A stretch of 41,999 nucleotides of DNA, taken from Bacillota bacterium. Its GTDB lineage: Bacteria > Bacillota > Clostridia > UBA1381. The number at the start of each line of letters is the position of its first letter. Positions within the stretch are counted from its first letter, which is position 1. The notes beneath the pieces were generated by a model. It saw only the letters and a program-made list of their open reading frames with translations, was not told where the DNA came from and did no database searches. A program made the position numbers and the translations under genes. The DNA lies in contig JAQXIJ010000002.1 in the NCBI GenBank assembly GCA_029007725.1, positions 1 through 41,999 of the forward strand. The letters are read 5' to 3'. Shown here piece by piece: positions 26,910-36,655 of the stretch.

Positions 26910-26924
26910 ACCGATTTCTCCTTT

Positions 26925-27266
26925 CTACTTATCAAGCAGACGCATCGCCTTTTCAAAGGTCGGCGTCAGCTTGATTATTTTATCTATCCCCGACATTTCC
27001 ATAATCCGCAGGATTTGTGCATTGATACCGTAGGCGATTACGCGTCCGCCGAGCGTACGCGCTTTTTTATACCTTCCCATAATCACGCCTATGCCCGACG
27101 AATCCATAAACGTCAGTCCGGAAAAATCAAAAACAATATTTTTCGCATTGCTACTGCACAGCTTGTTATCCACTTCCTCTTTGATTTTCGCCGCCATATG
27201 ATGGTCAAGTTCTCCCGACACCTTAACCAAAAGCGTCTTTTTCTCCCCCAGCAGCCGTACTTCCAT
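26925..27266 (-). CDS. spoIIAA: anti-anti-sigma factor SpoIIAA
   Basis: A 113-residue STAS-domain protein with the phosphorylatable Ser in LTFMDSSGIGVIMGRYK (DSSG). SpoIIAA releases SigF from SpoIIAB when dephosphorylated by SpoIIE. GGAGG precedes the ATG. Only 31 bases separate it from the SSB-like gene upstream, so the expected SigH-type promoter has little room between the genes. Confidence 0.95.
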   Translation of the reverse strand: MEVRLLGEKKTLLVKVSGELDHHMAAKIKEEVDNKLCSSNAKNIVFDFSGLTFMDSSGIGVIMGRYKKARTLGGRVIAYGINAQILRIMEMSGIDKIIKLTPTFEKAMRLLDK

Positions 27267-27297
27267 TAAAAATCCTCCTTTGTTGATTTAGTTATTA

Positions 27298-27915
27298 TTA
27301 TGCAAATTCCATCCGGCTCACCGAAACCTCATATGCAGTTTTTTCGACAACCTCATCTTCCGATAAGTGCTTTTGATATGTACGTGACTGTATTCTGCCC
27401 CATATTTTAATGTTGTCGCCGACGTTGATGTTTTTGCAGAAACGTGCATTTCTGCCCCATGCAATTACCGGAATGTAATCGGACTTATTATAGCTTCGGT
27501 TGACGGCAACCAAAAGATCGGTTATTTCTCTGCCGAAAGGCGTCGTCCTGTACACCGGCGCCTTACATAAAAATCCGTTCAGATAAAGCGAATTAGGATT
27601 TTTATCCTCTGTCTTGTCGCAAAGTCTTATGTCCTTTGCAAAAACCGTAAGAACAAGCCTGTTTTCACCGTTTTCATAGCTGTTGTACGAACGGAACTGA
27701 CCATCTACCTCAATCACGTCGCCAATGCTGAGCGATATGTCGGCAAGCAGTCTGTCGGAAACCATAATCTTTACGTTGTCGCTTATCCCGGACAGGCGCG
27801 GTATTTCAAGTGTAAAAGTATAAAACTTTTCTCCATAAATTTCGTGACTAAATTTAAACTCATCACTTATTATGCCTATAACCTCTGCCCGATTGTTAGC
27901 AGTGTAGTTTTCCAT
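27298..27915 (-). CDS. single-stranded DNA-binding protein with two OB folds
   Basis: A 205-residue protein. The first OB-like half (residues 10-95) runs from RAEVIGIISDEFKFSHEIY to VDGQFRSYNSYENGENRLVL. The second half (about 105-205) has the canonical SSB pattern NGFLCKAPVYRTTPFGREIT, DLLVAVNRSYNKSDYIPVIA and WGRNARF. Double-OB SSB-like proteins occur in Clostridia beside the normal Ssb and may act in repair or development. GGAGGAA precedes the ATG. The spoIIA operon follows at 31 bases without a terminator, so co-transcription is likely. Confidence 0.85.
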   Translation of the reverse strand: MENYTANNRAEVIGIISDEFKFSHEIYGEKFYTFTLEIPRLSGISDNVKIMVSDRLLADISLSIGDVIEVDGQFRSYNSYENGENRLVLTVFAKDIRLCDKTEDKNPNSLYLNGFLCKAPVYRTTPFGREITDLLVAVNRSYNKSDYIPVIAWGRNARFCKNINVGDNIKIWGRIQSRTYQKHLSEDEVVEKTAYEVSVSRMEFA

Positions 27916-27981
27916 CTTAAATTCCTCCTCACTTCATAAATTATATTTATTCACCAAATCTCAAGAATATTACTCTTTTAC

Positions 27982-28010
27982 TTGACAAATACATAAAATA
28001 ATGCGATAAT
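27982..28010 (+). promoter_or_regulatory. valS promoter
   Basis: TTGACA (27982-27987), a 17-base spacer, and GATAAT (28005-28010). The short leader leaves no space for a T-box. Confidence 0.82.
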
Positions 28011-28050
28011 GTAAATTGTATATTTATGTATTTTTTTCAGGAGGATTACA

Positions 28051-30693
28051 ATGGACGACAATAAGAATATCGCAAAAACCTATGATCCGTCCCAATTTGA
28101 AGACAGACTGTATAAAACTTGGGTGGAAAAAGGTTACTTTCATGCTGAAATAAATCCCGACAAAAAGCCTTTTACAATCGTCATCCCACCCCCGAACGTT
28201 ACGGGTCAGCTTCACATGGGTCATGCGCTTGACGAAACACTTCAGGATATTCTCATAAGATATAAGAGAATGCAGGGCTATAATGCGCTGTGGATTCCGG
28301 GCACAGACCATGCAGGAATCGCAACACAAATCAAGGTTGAAGAAAGCCTGCGTCTAAACGAAGGTCTTACACGCTATGACCTTGGCCGAGAAGCTTTTCT
28401 GGACAGAGTTTGGGACTGGAAAAAGCACTTCGGTGACAGAATCATCAACCAGCTCAAAAAAATCGGTTCTTCCTGTGACTGGGATAGAGAGCGCTTTACT
28501 ATGGACGAAGGCTGCTCAAAGGCTGTCCGTGAGGTTTTTGTAAACCTTTATAACAAGGGGCTAATTTATCAGGGCTCAAGAATAATCAACTGGTGTCCGC
28601 ACTGCATCACCGCTCTTTCCGATGCTGAAGTTGAGCACGAGGAGCAGGCAGGTCATTTCTGGCACATCAAATATCCTATAAAGGACAGCGATGACTTTGT
28701 TATAATAGCAACCACAAGACCGGAAACTCTTTTCGGCGATACTGCCGTTTCGGTTAATCCGGACGATGAAAGATACAAAGATTTGGTAGGAAAAATGCTT
28801 ATTTTGCCGCTTGTCGGACGTGAAATTCCGGTAATCGCAGATGAATATGTCGACAAGGAATTCGGTACCGGATGCGTTAAAATTACGCCTGCGCACGATC
28901 CGAACGACTTCGAAGTCGGTAAGCGTCACCATCTGGAGCAAATCAAGGTTTTAAACGACGACGCTACCATGAATTCATATGCCGGAAAATATGAGGGTAT
29001 GGACAGATATGAGTGCCGAAAAGCAATGATACATGATCTTGAAGAAGCCGGACTTTTGGTGAAGGTTGAAGAACACACGCACAATGTCGGCACCTGCTAT
29101 CGCTGCGGTACTACGGTCGAGCCGATCATCTCAAAGCAGTGGTTCGTTAAGATGAAGCCTCTGGCAGAACCCGCAATAAGGGTGGTTAAGAACGGCGATA
29201 CGAAATTTGTTCCGGAGCGTTTTTCAAAAATATATATGAACTGGATGGAAAACGTATTCGACTGGTGTATATCGCGGCAGCTTTGGTGGGGACACAGGAT
29301 TCCTGCATTCTATTGTCAAGAATGCGGAAAAACAACCGTTTCAAAAGAGGATATCACAACCTGTCCACACTGCGGGGGCAAGGTACAGCAGGATGAAGAT
29401 GTACTTGATACATGGTTCTCATCGGCTCTTTGGCCTTTCTCAACGCTAGGCTGGCCAGATAAGACCACAGATCTCGACTATTTCTACCCTACCAGCGTTT
29501 TGGTAACGGGCTATGACATCATCTTCTTCTGGGTAGCTAGAATGATTTTCTCTGCCATGGAGCACACCGGCAAAGCGCCGTTTAAGTACGTGTTCATTCA
29601 CGGACTCGTACGTGATTCACAGGGCAGAAAAATGTCAAAATCTCTCGGCAACGGCATTGATCCGCTCGAAATCATCGACAAATACGGTGCTGATGCGCTG
29701 AGATTTACGCTCGCAACCGGAAATGCTCCCGGAAACGATATGCGTTTTTATATTGAGCGTGTTGAGGCAAGCCGAAACTTTGCAAACAAAATTTGGAACG
29801 CGTCAAGATTTACTCTTATGAATCTTGATATAACCGAAAACAAACTGCCCGACATTAAGGATTTACAGCTTGAGGATAAGTGGATTATTTCAAAATATAA
29901 CACTGTCTGCAAGGAGGTGACAGAAAACCTTGATAAGTTTGAACTCGGGGTTGCCGTTTCAAAGCTTTACGACTTCATCTGGGATAATTTCTGCGACTGG
30001 TATATTGAGCTTGTAAAGCCGCGTCTTTTTGACAAAGAAAACCCCACTGGCAAGACTGCGCAGTATGTTCTTACCTATGTGTTGTCAAACACAATGAAAC
30101 TTTTCCATCCTTTTATGCCATTCATCACCGAAGAAATCTGGCAGCATCTGCCACATGAGGGCGAAAGCATAGTAATCAGCGACTATCCTAAGTTTGACGC
30201 AAAGCTTTGCTTTGCTGAGGATGAAAAACAAATGGAAATAATTATGGGCGCAATTTCGGCAATCCGAAACAGACGTGCGGAAATGAATGTACCGCCGTCA
30301 AAGAAAGCTAAAGTCATAATCGTAACTGAAAAAGCTGACGTATTCGGCAAAGGAGCAGCATTCTTTGAAAAACTTGCTTCCGCTTCAGAAACCGTTATTA
30401 AAAGCGTCAAGGACGGAATTGACGCAAATTCCGTTAATATCGTAGTTGCCGGAGCGGAAATCTTTATTCCTATGGGCGAGCTTGTCGACAAAGACAAGGA
30501 GCTTGCAAGGCTTAACGCTGAAAAGAAAAAGCTTGAAGGTGAAATCAAGCGCGTTGAGGGTAAGCTTTCAAATAAAGGCTTCGTTTCAAAGGCACCACGA
30601 AAGGTTATTGACGAAGAAAGGGAAAAAGGCAAAAAATATTCCGAAATGCTTGAAAAAGTAGTTGAAAGTATTAAAAACTTAGAAAATATTTAA
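28051..30693 (+). CDS. valS: valyl-tRNA synthetase
   Basis: The 880 residues are typical. HIGH-like [17 protein letters not shown], the editing domain with [17 protein letters not shown], zinc-binding CRCGT-like and CQECGKTT...CPHCGG Cys pairs, KMSKS as [17 protein letters not shown], the anticodon-binding domain, and a C-terminal coiled coil ([20 protein letters not shown]) appear in order. It charges tRNA-Val. GGAGG precedes the ATG. Unlike pheST, it lacks a T-box leader. A terminator follows and folC starts within its 3' flank. Confidence 0.97.
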   Translation: MDDNKNIAKTYDPSQFEDRLYKTWVEKGYFHAEINPDKKPFTIVIPPPNVTGQLHMGHALDETLQDILIRYKRMQGYNALWIPGTDHAGIATQIKVEESLRLNEGLTRYDLGREAFLDRVWDWKKHFGDRIINQLKKIGSSCDWDRERFTMDEGCSKAVREVFVNLYNKGLIYQGSRIINWCPHCITALSDAEVEHEEQAGHFWHIKYPIKDSDDFVIIATTRPETLFGDTAVSVNPDDERYKDLVGKMLILPLVGREIPVIADEYVDKEFGTGCVKITPAHDPNDFEVGKRHHLEQIKVLNDDATMNSYAGKYEGMDRYECRKAMIHDLEEAGLLVKVEEHTHNVGTCYRCGTTVEPIISKQWFVKMKPLAEPAIRVVKNGDTKFVPERFSKIYMNWMENVFDWCISRQLWWGHRIPAFYCQECGKTTVSKEDITTCPHCGGKVQQDEDVLDTWFSSALWPFSTLGWPDKTTDLDYFYPTSVLVTGYDIIFFWVARMIFSAMEHTGKAPFKYVFIHGLVRDSQGRKMSKSLGNGIDPLEIIDKYGADALRFTLATGNAPGNDMRFYIERVEASRNFANKIWNASRFTLMNLDITENKLPDIKDLQLEDKWIISKYNTVCKEVTENLDKFELGVAVSKLYDFIWDNFCDWYIELVKPRLFDKENPTGKTAQYVLTYVLSNTMKLFHPFMPFITEEIWQHLPHEGESIVISDYPKFDAKLCFAEDEKQMEIIMGAISAIRNRRAEMNVPPSKKAKVIIVTEKADVFGKGAAFFEKLASASETVIKSVKDGIDANSVNIVVAGAEIFIPMGELVDKDKELARLNAEKKKLEGEIKRVEGKLSNKGFVSKAPRKVIDEEREKGKKYSEMLEKVVESIKNLENI

Positions 30694-30697
30694 TCAG

Positions 30698-30722
30698 AAA
30701 GGGCGGATTGTCCGCCCTTTTT
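30698..30722 (+). terminator. valS terminator
   Basis: AAAGGGCGGA (30698-30707), loop TTG, then TCCGCCCTTT and two more T. It is compact and strong. folC starts 11 bases later. Confidence 0.9.
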
Positions 30723-30733
30723 GGGTGAAATCA

Positions 30734-31906
30734 ATGAACTATTCAGAAACTTTAGAATATCTTAACAGCACGCCGAAATTTTCCGCAATTCTCGGCAACA
30801 ACAACTTAAAAAAACTGCTTGAACATCTGGGCAATCCACAGAACGCACTCAAATTTATTCATGTTGCCGGAACAAACGGCAAGGGCTCTGTTTGCGCCAT
30901 GACAGCAAGAATTTTACAGGAATCCGGCTATAAAACCGGGCTATATACATCGCCGTATATTGAGGTTTTCAATGAGCGTATTCAGCTTAACGGCAAAAAT
31001 ATTCCCGAAAATGATCTTGCGGAAATTGCCACGCTCGTAAGAAATGCAATCGAAAATCTGGATATTGAAATATCTGTGTTTGCTCAGATTACCGCAATGG
31101 CGTTTATATGGTTCTTACGAAAAGAATGTGACATTGTTGTGCTTGAAACCGGTCTTGGCGGAACTCTTGACGCAACCAACATCATAACCACTCCGGTTGT
31201 CTGCGCCATAACAAAAATCGGGCTTGACCACACCCAGTATCTCGGCGGCACAATATCCGAAATTGCCGCAGAAAAATGCGGAATAATAAAAGACGGTATT
31301 CCTGTAGTCACCTGCGCAAATCAAGATATGGAAGCTCTTTCGATAATTAAATCCGCGTGCATAAGGCATAATTCACGGCTTATAATTCCCGATGCCTGTC
31401 AACAGTTTGACCTTAAATTGATGGGTGCTTATCAGCAGTATAACGCTCAGGTCGCGGCATCCGTGGCAAATCAGCTGAGCATAAGCTCCGAAATAATTGC
31501 AAAAGGTTTAAAAAACACTACATGGCTTGCTCGGTTTGAATTTATCCGCGAAAACCTTGTTATAGACGGCGGTCATAATCCTGATGGATTTGCGGCACTT
31601 GCAGATTCACTGCGGAAACTAAAAAAGCCGATCATTACGGTTTTTTCCATGATGTCGGACAAAAACCATGCCGTGTGTGCCCAAATTATTGAAGGCGTTT
31701 CGGATAAAATTATAACAACGCAGATTTCTATGCCACGCTGCGAGTCTGCCGCAGTGCTTGCGGCGGAATTTAAAAATCCGATTGTCGAACCCGACCCCAT
31801 TTCGGCGGTAAAAACCGCTCTTGAGCTTGCCGGAAACACACACGTTGTCTGCGTCTGCGGCTCGCTCTATCTTGCCGGGGAAATCCGATCCTATTTCAAA
31901 AACTGA
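30734..31906 (+). CDS. folC: folylpolyglutamate synthase / dihydrofolate synthase
   Basis: The ATG at 30734 was chosen because GGGTGA lies 7 bases upstream; 390 residues. The P-loop is FIHVAGTNGKGSVCAMTARI, followed by TSPYIEVFNERIQLNG, LETGLGGTLDATNI and GLDHTQYLGGTISEIAAEK. The C-terminal Mur-ligase-like domain has NLVIDGGHNPDGFAALA and VVCVCGSLYLAGEIRSY. It adds glutamates to folates. At about 390 residues it is slightly shorter than many homologues (about 420-430) but keeps all motifs. Convergent with the deacetylase, overlapping it by 16 bases. Confidence 0.95.
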   Translation: MNYSETLEYLNSTPKFSAILGNNNLKKLLEHLGNPQNALKFIHVAGTNGKGSVCAMTARILQESGYKTGLYTSPYIEVFNERIQLNGKNIPENDLAEIATLVRNAIENLDIEISVFAQITAMAFIWFLRKECDIVVLETGLGGTLDATNIITTPVVCAITKIGLDHTQYLGGTISEIAAEKCGIIKDGIPVVTCANQDMEALSIIKSACIRHNSRLIIPDACQQFDLKLMGAYQQYNAQVAASVANQLSISSEIIAKGLKNTTWLARFEFIRENLVIDGGHNPDGFAALADSLRKLKKPIITVFSMMSDKNHAVCAQIIEGVSDKIITTQISMPRCESAAVLAAEFKNPIVEPDPISAVKTALELAGNTHVVCVCGSLYLAGEIRSYFKN

Positions 31907-32643
31907 CGACCTGTTGCATCAATATAATAGTTATCACTGTAAATCAGCTCTGAAACCTTGCAAAGTTCAAACCGCTTTGTGAGGTTTTTTAATATTGCGT
32001 CAAGTGAATCCTTTGTATACTGTGTGCCATTGTGCATTAAAATAATATCACCGGCGGCAGCGTTCTGCGTCACGCGGCTTATGATTTCTCCGCAGGATTT
32101 CGCCTTATAGTCAAGGCTGTCCTTTGACCACTGAATATATGTTCTTTCCGTTTCATCACATGCCTTAATTGTCTTGTCGTCATACTCCCCGTAAGCACCT
32201 CGGAAAAGATATATTTTCTCCCCGGTTATTTTAAACACCACATCATCACATTTTTGCATATTAGTAATAATTTCGTCTTTAGTCATTGCAGAATAGTGAG
32301 CATGGTTATACGAATGATTCCCAATCTCCATGCCTGCACTGCAGAGCTTTTTCAATGCCTCTGGATACTTTTCCGCCCAATTTCCAACTACAAAAAATGT
32401 AGCCTTAACTTTATATTTGTCCAAAATTTCCAAAATGCTGTCAATATCATCATCATTCCATGCGCAATTGAATGTCATCGCTAACCTGTTGTCAGTTCTC
32501 TGCACTGAATATATCGGCACTTCCCTACCGTTTACCGAAAACACATCCTTAGTCTTGCATGCTGCACCAATACACATACCGATGCTAATTATTGCAATCA
32601 CTATAATCAGCATCCTTGTTTTTGTCAAAACAAAACATTTCAT
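31891..32643 (-). CDS. polysaccharide deacetylase (NodB domain) with altered first motif
   Basis: About 250 residues from ATG 32643 (GGGTGA just upstream). There is one N-terminal membrane helix (TRMLIIVIAIISIGMCIGA), so it is membrane-anchored or secreted. The NodB domain has the metal site HSYNHAHYSAM (HSxxH, intact), RGAYGEYDDKTIKACDE, and a late QWSKDSLDY and DIILMHNGTQYTKDS. Motif 1 reads TFNCAWNDDDIDSILEILD, where relatives I know have TFDAAW. The catalytic-base Asp is therefore Asn. It may be inactive, use another acid, or act in spore wall or cell wall changes, as for PdaA/PdaB relatives. Confidence 0.85.
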   Translation of the reverse strand: MKCFVLTKTRMLIIVIAIISIGMCIGAACKTKDVFSVNGREVPIYSVQRTDNRLAMTFNCAWNDDDIDSILEILDKYKVKATFFVVGNWAEKYPEALKKLCSAGMEIGNHSYNHAHYSAMTKDEIITNMQKCDDVVFKITGEKIYLFRGAYGEYDDKTIKACDETERTYIQWSKDSLDYKAKSCGEIISRVTQNAAAGDIILMHNGTQYTKDSLDAILKNLTKRFELCKVSELIYSDNYYIDATGRQFLK

Positions 32644-32690
32644 ATAATCACCCACAACTAAAATATGACCATCACCGCTCGAATATTCTA

Positions 32691-32719
32691 TTTACATATG
32701 GCGGAAAATGTGGTATTAT
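32691..32719 (+). promoter_or_regulatory. dxs promoter
   Basis: TTTACA (32691-32696), a 17-base spacer, and TATTAT (32714-32719). Forty bases upstream of the dxs start. Confidence 0.72.
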
Positions 32720-32758
32720 GTAAAGAGATATAAATCAAGAAATGAAGGTATATAATAA

Positions 32759-34573
32759 ATGACGCTTAATGATATAGCTTCTCCCGCAGATATAAGGGGT
32801 TTATCCGACGAGAAACTTGCAACGCTTGCGTTTGAAATACGCAAATTTCTCGTGAGCAGCATTAGTGAGACAGGAGGACACCTTGCATCAAATTTGGGGG
32901 TAGTCGAGCTAACACTTGCGCTGCATTCGGTATTTGATTTTTCGAAAGACAGACTTGTCTGGGATGTTGGTCATCAGTCATATGTGCACAAGATTCTGAC
33001 CGGAAGAAAGGAAAAATTTTCGACTCTCAGGCAATTTGGAGGAATAAGCGGGTTTCCGAAAACTTCCGAAAGCATATATGATGCGTTCAATACCGGGCAC
33101 GCATCCACCTCGGTTTCCGCCGCTCTCGGCATGGCGCGCGCAAGAGATCTGGCACAGGATAATTACGAGGTTGTTGCAGTTTTCGGCGATGGTGCACTTA
33201 CGGGAGGAATGCTGTTTGAAGGTCTAAACGATGCCGGGCACTCGAATTCAAAGGTGATATTTATCCTTAACGATAACGAAATGAGCATATCCCAAAATGT
33301 CGGTGCTTTGGCAAAATACCTGCAAAGACTGCGCCGCACAAAGGGATATTTTAAGTCCAAGGATGCGATAGAGGACTTTTTGGGGAAACTCCCCATCGGT
33401 GCAGACACGGCGACGGTAGCAGCAAAAAAACTTAAAGGCATACTTCGCCAGAGGGTGCTTCCGCCGACCATGTTTGATAATCTTGGACTTAATTATTTCG
33501 GTCCTATCGATGGGCATGATATTGCAAGCTTAAAAACCGTTTTTGAGCGTACCAAGCAATCGTCAACCTCTTCGTTTATACATGTACAGACAAAAAAAGG
33601 CAAGGGATATAAACCTGCCGAGCTGCACCCCCAGCAGTACCACGGCATTTCTGGTGTAAAGGTTGCAGCAAAAGAGGACTATTCCGCCGTATTCGGGAAG
33701 ACGCTTTGCCGTATTGCCGAAAGCAATAACAAAATTGTTGCAATCACAGGCGCAATGCCATTGGGTACAGGTCTTTCGGAATTTTCAAAGAAATATTCAA
33801 ACAGATACTTTGATGTTGGAATTGCGGAGGAACACGCCGTTACAATGGCGGCAGGACTTGCGATAAAGGGTTTCACACCGGTTGTTCCGCTGTATTCCAC
33901 ATTTATGCAGCGCGCATATGACCAGATTCTGCATGACGTCTGTCTGCAAAATCTGCACGTTGTGCTCTGCGCTGACCGTGCCGGAATTGTCGGTCAGGAC
34001 GGCGAAACACATCACGGACTTTATGACATTGCATTTTTGTCACATATGCCTAACATAACCCTTTTGTCTCCATCCGGCTTTGATGAGCTATCGCAGATGC
34101 TTGACTATGCAATAAACGTCTGCAAAGGGCCTGTTGCAATACGATATCCTCGCGGAAATACCCAGGTTCCCGCTATACCGTTTGAAATTGGAAAACTGCC
34201 GATGCTTAAAGACGGAAAGGATATTCTTATTCTTTCAACAGGAAGAATGTTAAAAACTGCACAAAAAGTTGCTGATACAACAGGCGCACAGTTGTTCGCC
34301 GTGCCGACAATCAAGCCTTTCTGCACCGAGCTTATATGTGAACAATCAAAGGGTAAAAAACTTGTCGCAACCATCGAGGATGCGGCTATAACCGGTGGGA
34401 TAGGCTCACTTACTGCAACTGCTCTTTGCGAAGCAGGAATTGGCGTACCGCTTTTGCGCTGTGCGTTTCCGGACACCCCCATTACTCATGGAAGCATTGT
34501 GGAGCTTGACAAGCTATACGGTCTTGATGCTGATAGTATAATAAAAAAAATCAAGGAGAAAATAAATGTCTGA
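32759..34573 (+). CDS. dxs: 1-deoxy-D-xylulose-5-phosphate synthase
   Basis: The 604 residues are close to the family norm (about 620). The thiamin diphosphate site is GDGALTGGMLFEGLNDAGHS then NDNEMSISQNVG. It has the substrate His in SSISETGGHLASNLGVVEL, DVGIAEEHAVTMAAGLAI and the transketolase C-domain. It makes DXP from pyruvate and glyceraldehyde 3-phosphate, first step of the MEP isoprenoid path and also used for thiamin and pyridoxal. AAGG lies before the ATG. Its end overlaps tlyA by 8 bases. Confidence 0.97.
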   Translation: MTLNDIASPADIRGLSDEKLATLAFEIRKFLVSSISETGGHLASNLGVVELTLALHSVFDFSKDRLVWDVGHQSYVHKILTGRKEKFSTLRQFGGISGFPKTSESIYDAFNTGHASTSVSAALGMARARDLAQDNYEVVAVFGDGALTGGMLFEGLNDAGHSNSKVIFILNDNEMSISQNVGALAKYLQRLRRTKGYFKSKDAIEDFLGKLPIGADTATVAAKKLKGILRQRVLPPTMFDNLGLNYFGPIDGHDIASLKTVFERTKQSSTSSFIHVQTKKGKGYKPAELHPQQYHGISGVKVAAKEDYSAVFGKTLCRIAESNNKIVAITGAMPLGTGLSEFSKKYSNRYFDVGIAEEHAVTMAAGLAIKGFTPVVPLYSTFMQRAYDQILHDVCLQNLHVVLCADRAGIVGQDGETHHGLYDIAFLSHMPNITLLSPSGFDELSQMLDYAINVCKGPVAIRYPRGNTQVPAIPFEIGKLPMLKDGKDILILSTGRMLKTAQKVADTTGAQLFAVPTIKPFCTELICEQSKGKKLVATIEDAAITGGIGSLTATALCEAGIGVPLLRCAFPDTPITHGSIVELDKLYGLDADSIIKKIKEKINV

Positions 34574-35384
34574 AAAACTGCGGCTTGACGTGCTGCTGGT
34601 GGACAAGGGGCTCGCGGAAAGCCGCGAAAGGGCAAAGGCTCTAATCATGGCAGGTCAGGTGTATATAGATAATCAGAAATGCGACAAAGCCGGCATGTCG
34701 GTCGATATATCGACGGTGCCAGAAATCCGCGGCGAAAAGCTGAAATATGTCAGCCGTGGCGGACTAAAGCTTGAAAAAGCAATGAAGGAGTTTCCAATCA
34801 CTTTGAAGGGCAAAACAACAATGGATATCGGTGCTTCAACAGGCGGTTTTACCGACTGTATGTTGCAAAATGGCGCAAAAAAGGTGTTTGCAGTTGACGT
34901 TGGCTACGGTCAGTTTGCCTGGAAGTTGCGTAGTGATGAGCGTGTCATAAACATGGAGCGCACCAACATTCGCTATGTTACTCCGGAGGATATCGGCTGC
35001 ACCATAGATTTTGCCTCTATAGATGTGTCATTTATTTCACTAAAGCTTGTTTTGCCTGTTGCATACAAACTACTTGCCGAAAACGGAGAGCTTGTTGCGC
35101 TTATAAAGCCACAGTTCGAGGCAGGACGCGAACAAGTCGGAAAAAAAGGCGTCGTGCGCGACATAAAGGTTCACTACAGTGTCATTAAAACCGTGCTTGA
35201 CTTTGCGCGCAGCATAAATTTTTATGTTGCGGGGCTGTCATTTTCGCCGATAAAAGGTCCCGAGGGCAACATTGAATATCTTGCATATCTAAAAAAAGAA
35301 GAGTGCATCGACAACACAACAGACGAAGTCATTCACAACGTTGTTGACGCGTCGCACTCGGTTTTACAGGAGAAAATCAAATGA
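34566..35384 (+). CDS. tlyA: TlyA family rRNA (cytidine-2'-O)-methyltransferase
   Basis: The 272 residues are typical. The N-terminal S4 RNA-binding domain is LRLDVLLVDKGLAESRERAK and GQVYIDNQKCDKAGMSVD, followed by SRGGLKLEKAM. The Rossmann methyltransferase domain has TTMDIGASTGGFTDCMLQNG, FAVDVGYGQFAWKLRSD, DVSFISLKLVLP and LIKPQFEAGREQVGKKG. It methylates ribosomal RNA. Overlaps dxs (8 bases) and ispE (4 bases), so the three are tightly coupled. Confidence 0.95.
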   Translation: MSEKLRLDVLLVDKGLAESRERAKALIMAGQVYIDNQKCDKAGMSVDISTVPEIRGEKLKYVSRGGLKLEKAMKEFPITLKGKTTMDIGASTGGFTDCMLQNGAKKVFAVDVGYGQFAWKLRSDERVINMERTNIRYVTPEDIGCTIDFASIDVSFISLKLVLPVAYKLLAENGELVALIKPQFEAGREQVGKKGVVRDIKVHYSVIKTVLDFARSINFYVAGLSFSPIKGPEGNIEYLAYLKKEECIDNTTDEVIHNVVDASHSVLQEKIK

Positions 35385-36262
35385 AGCTTTATGAAGACAT
35401 AATTATAACCGGCAACCGTGCGATTGCAAAATCTTACGCTAAAATAAATCTTACTCTTGATGTGCTTGGCAAAACCGCAAACGACTACCACACGGTGGAA
35501 ATGATTATGCAGACGCTTAATCTGTTTGACCTTGTTATTGTCGACAAAGCTGCATCCGACATAAGCATTTCGACCAACTTTCATTTTTTAAACAGTACCA
35601 AAAACATAGCCTGCCGGGCGGCGACACTGTTTTTTGAGCGCACAAAAATCAGCGGCGGGGCAAAAATTCTTATTCACAAAAACATCCCGGTTGCAGCAGG
35701 GCTTGCAGGAGGCAGCGGAAATGCCGCGGCGGTGCTTTGTGCGCTGAATATTTTATATGATACCGGGCTTGATGACAATGCACTTTGCTCGCTCGGTGCG
35801 GAACTCGGTGCAGATGTTCCCTACTGCATTCTCGGCGGTACACGCCTTGCCGAGGGTATAGGTGAAAAGCTCACCCCTCTCGCGCCGCTTGACAAAACCT
35901 GTATTCTTATCGTAAAGCCGCCGAACAGCGTTTCTACAGCTGAAATTTATCGAAAAATCGATTCGGCAGATGCTCTCGTTCACCCGGACACACGTGGAAT
36001 GATTTCGGCAATCGAAAAACATGACATCGGGGCAGTTTGTGCAAAACTGTCGAACATTATGGAAAGTGTCACGTCTGTGGACTGTCCTGAAATTTTGCAT
36101 ATAAAGCAGAGTATGCTCGACTTTGGCGCAGATGGTGCAATTATGAGCGGTTCGGGGCCAACTGTTTTTGCTATTTTTCGAAATCCACTTGACGCAAAAA
36201 AAGCCTGCGACGCTTTTTCACAGGAATACAAAGAAGTATTCCTTACGCACACGCTGAACTGA
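35381..36262 (+). CDS. ispE: 4-diphosphocytidyl-2-C-methyl-D-erythritol kinase
   Basis: The 293 residues are typical. SYAKINLTLDVLGKTANDYH is the conserved start of the GHMP-kinase fold, IPVAAGLAGGSGNAAAVLCA the ATP loop, and GAELGADVPYCILGGTRLAE and DGAIMSGSGPTVFAIF the later motifs. It phosphorylates CDP-ME in the MEP pathway, so dxs and ispE flank tlyA in one operon. The ATG overlaps the tlyA stop in ATGA. A strong terminator follows. Confidence 0.96.
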   Translation: MKLYEDIIITGNRAIAKSYAKINLTLDVLGKTANDYHTVEMIMQTLNLFDLVIVDKAASDISISTNFHFLNSTKNIACRAATLFFERTKISGGAKILIHKNIPVAAGLAGGSGNAAAVLCALNILYDTGLDDNALCSLGAELGADVPYCILGGTRLAEGIGEKLTPLAPLDKTCILIVKPPNSVSTAEIYRKIDSADALVHPDTRGMISAIEKHDIGAVCAKLSNIMESVTSVDCPEILHIKQSMLDFGADGAIMSGSGPTVFAIFRNPLDAKKACDAFSQEYKEVFLTHTLN

Positions 36263-36301
36263 AAACTGCGGATAGGCAAAACACATATCCGCAGTTTTTT
36301 T
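36262..36301 (+). terminator. terminator of dxs-tlyA-ispE
   Basis: AAAACTGCGGATA pairs with TATCCGCAGTTTT around an 11-base loop, followed by a T-run. The left arm starts at the end of ispE. Confidence 0.9.
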
Positions 36302-36309
36302 ATTATTTT

Positions 36310-36457
36310 GTTTCTCTTGAACGTTTTCAATTTCCACCATTACCGCATCCATAACAAAAGCAGTTAAAGTACAATTTTCCCCTTCAATAGCTTTTTCTAC
36401 ATTTGCTATTACATCATTAGTGAATCTTATACATTTGTTGTTAGTCGGTGGTATAGA
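36310..36457 (-). pseudogene. ribbon-helix-helix type protein remnant
   Basis: On the minus strand one frame reads NKCIRFTNDVIANVEKAIEG, ENCTLTAFVMDAVMVEIENV, then QEKQNNKKT. That is the pattern of short Arc/MetJ-like DNA-binding proteins (IRFT...V...VEKA...N-T-TAFV--AV-V--EN). The frame opens after a TAG without a start codon and ends by running into the ispE terminator and gene. I call it a fragment. The rest of the gap (about 36460-36655) shows only a short frame (MKCISAKALTQADIY) and nothing I can identify. Confidence 0.45.
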
Positions 36458-36655
36458 CTAAAAACATGAAATGTATATCAGCGAAAGCTTTGACACAAGC
36501 AGATATTTATATCTGTTACGCTGTTTAAGAAAAAAATGTACCAGACTTTCTTTCAGAGAAGCCTAAAACAAATGGCAAACCGCATCAAGTGCGAAGGACA
36601 CAGATTACGGTAGTGCAGAAGAGGTGATATCTGCTTCTTTGTGCATCGTAATTTT

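Noticed and set aside
28011-28050. A T-box leader for valS.
   Set aside because: The promoter is 40 bases before the start codon, leaving no room, and no T-box core sequence is present.
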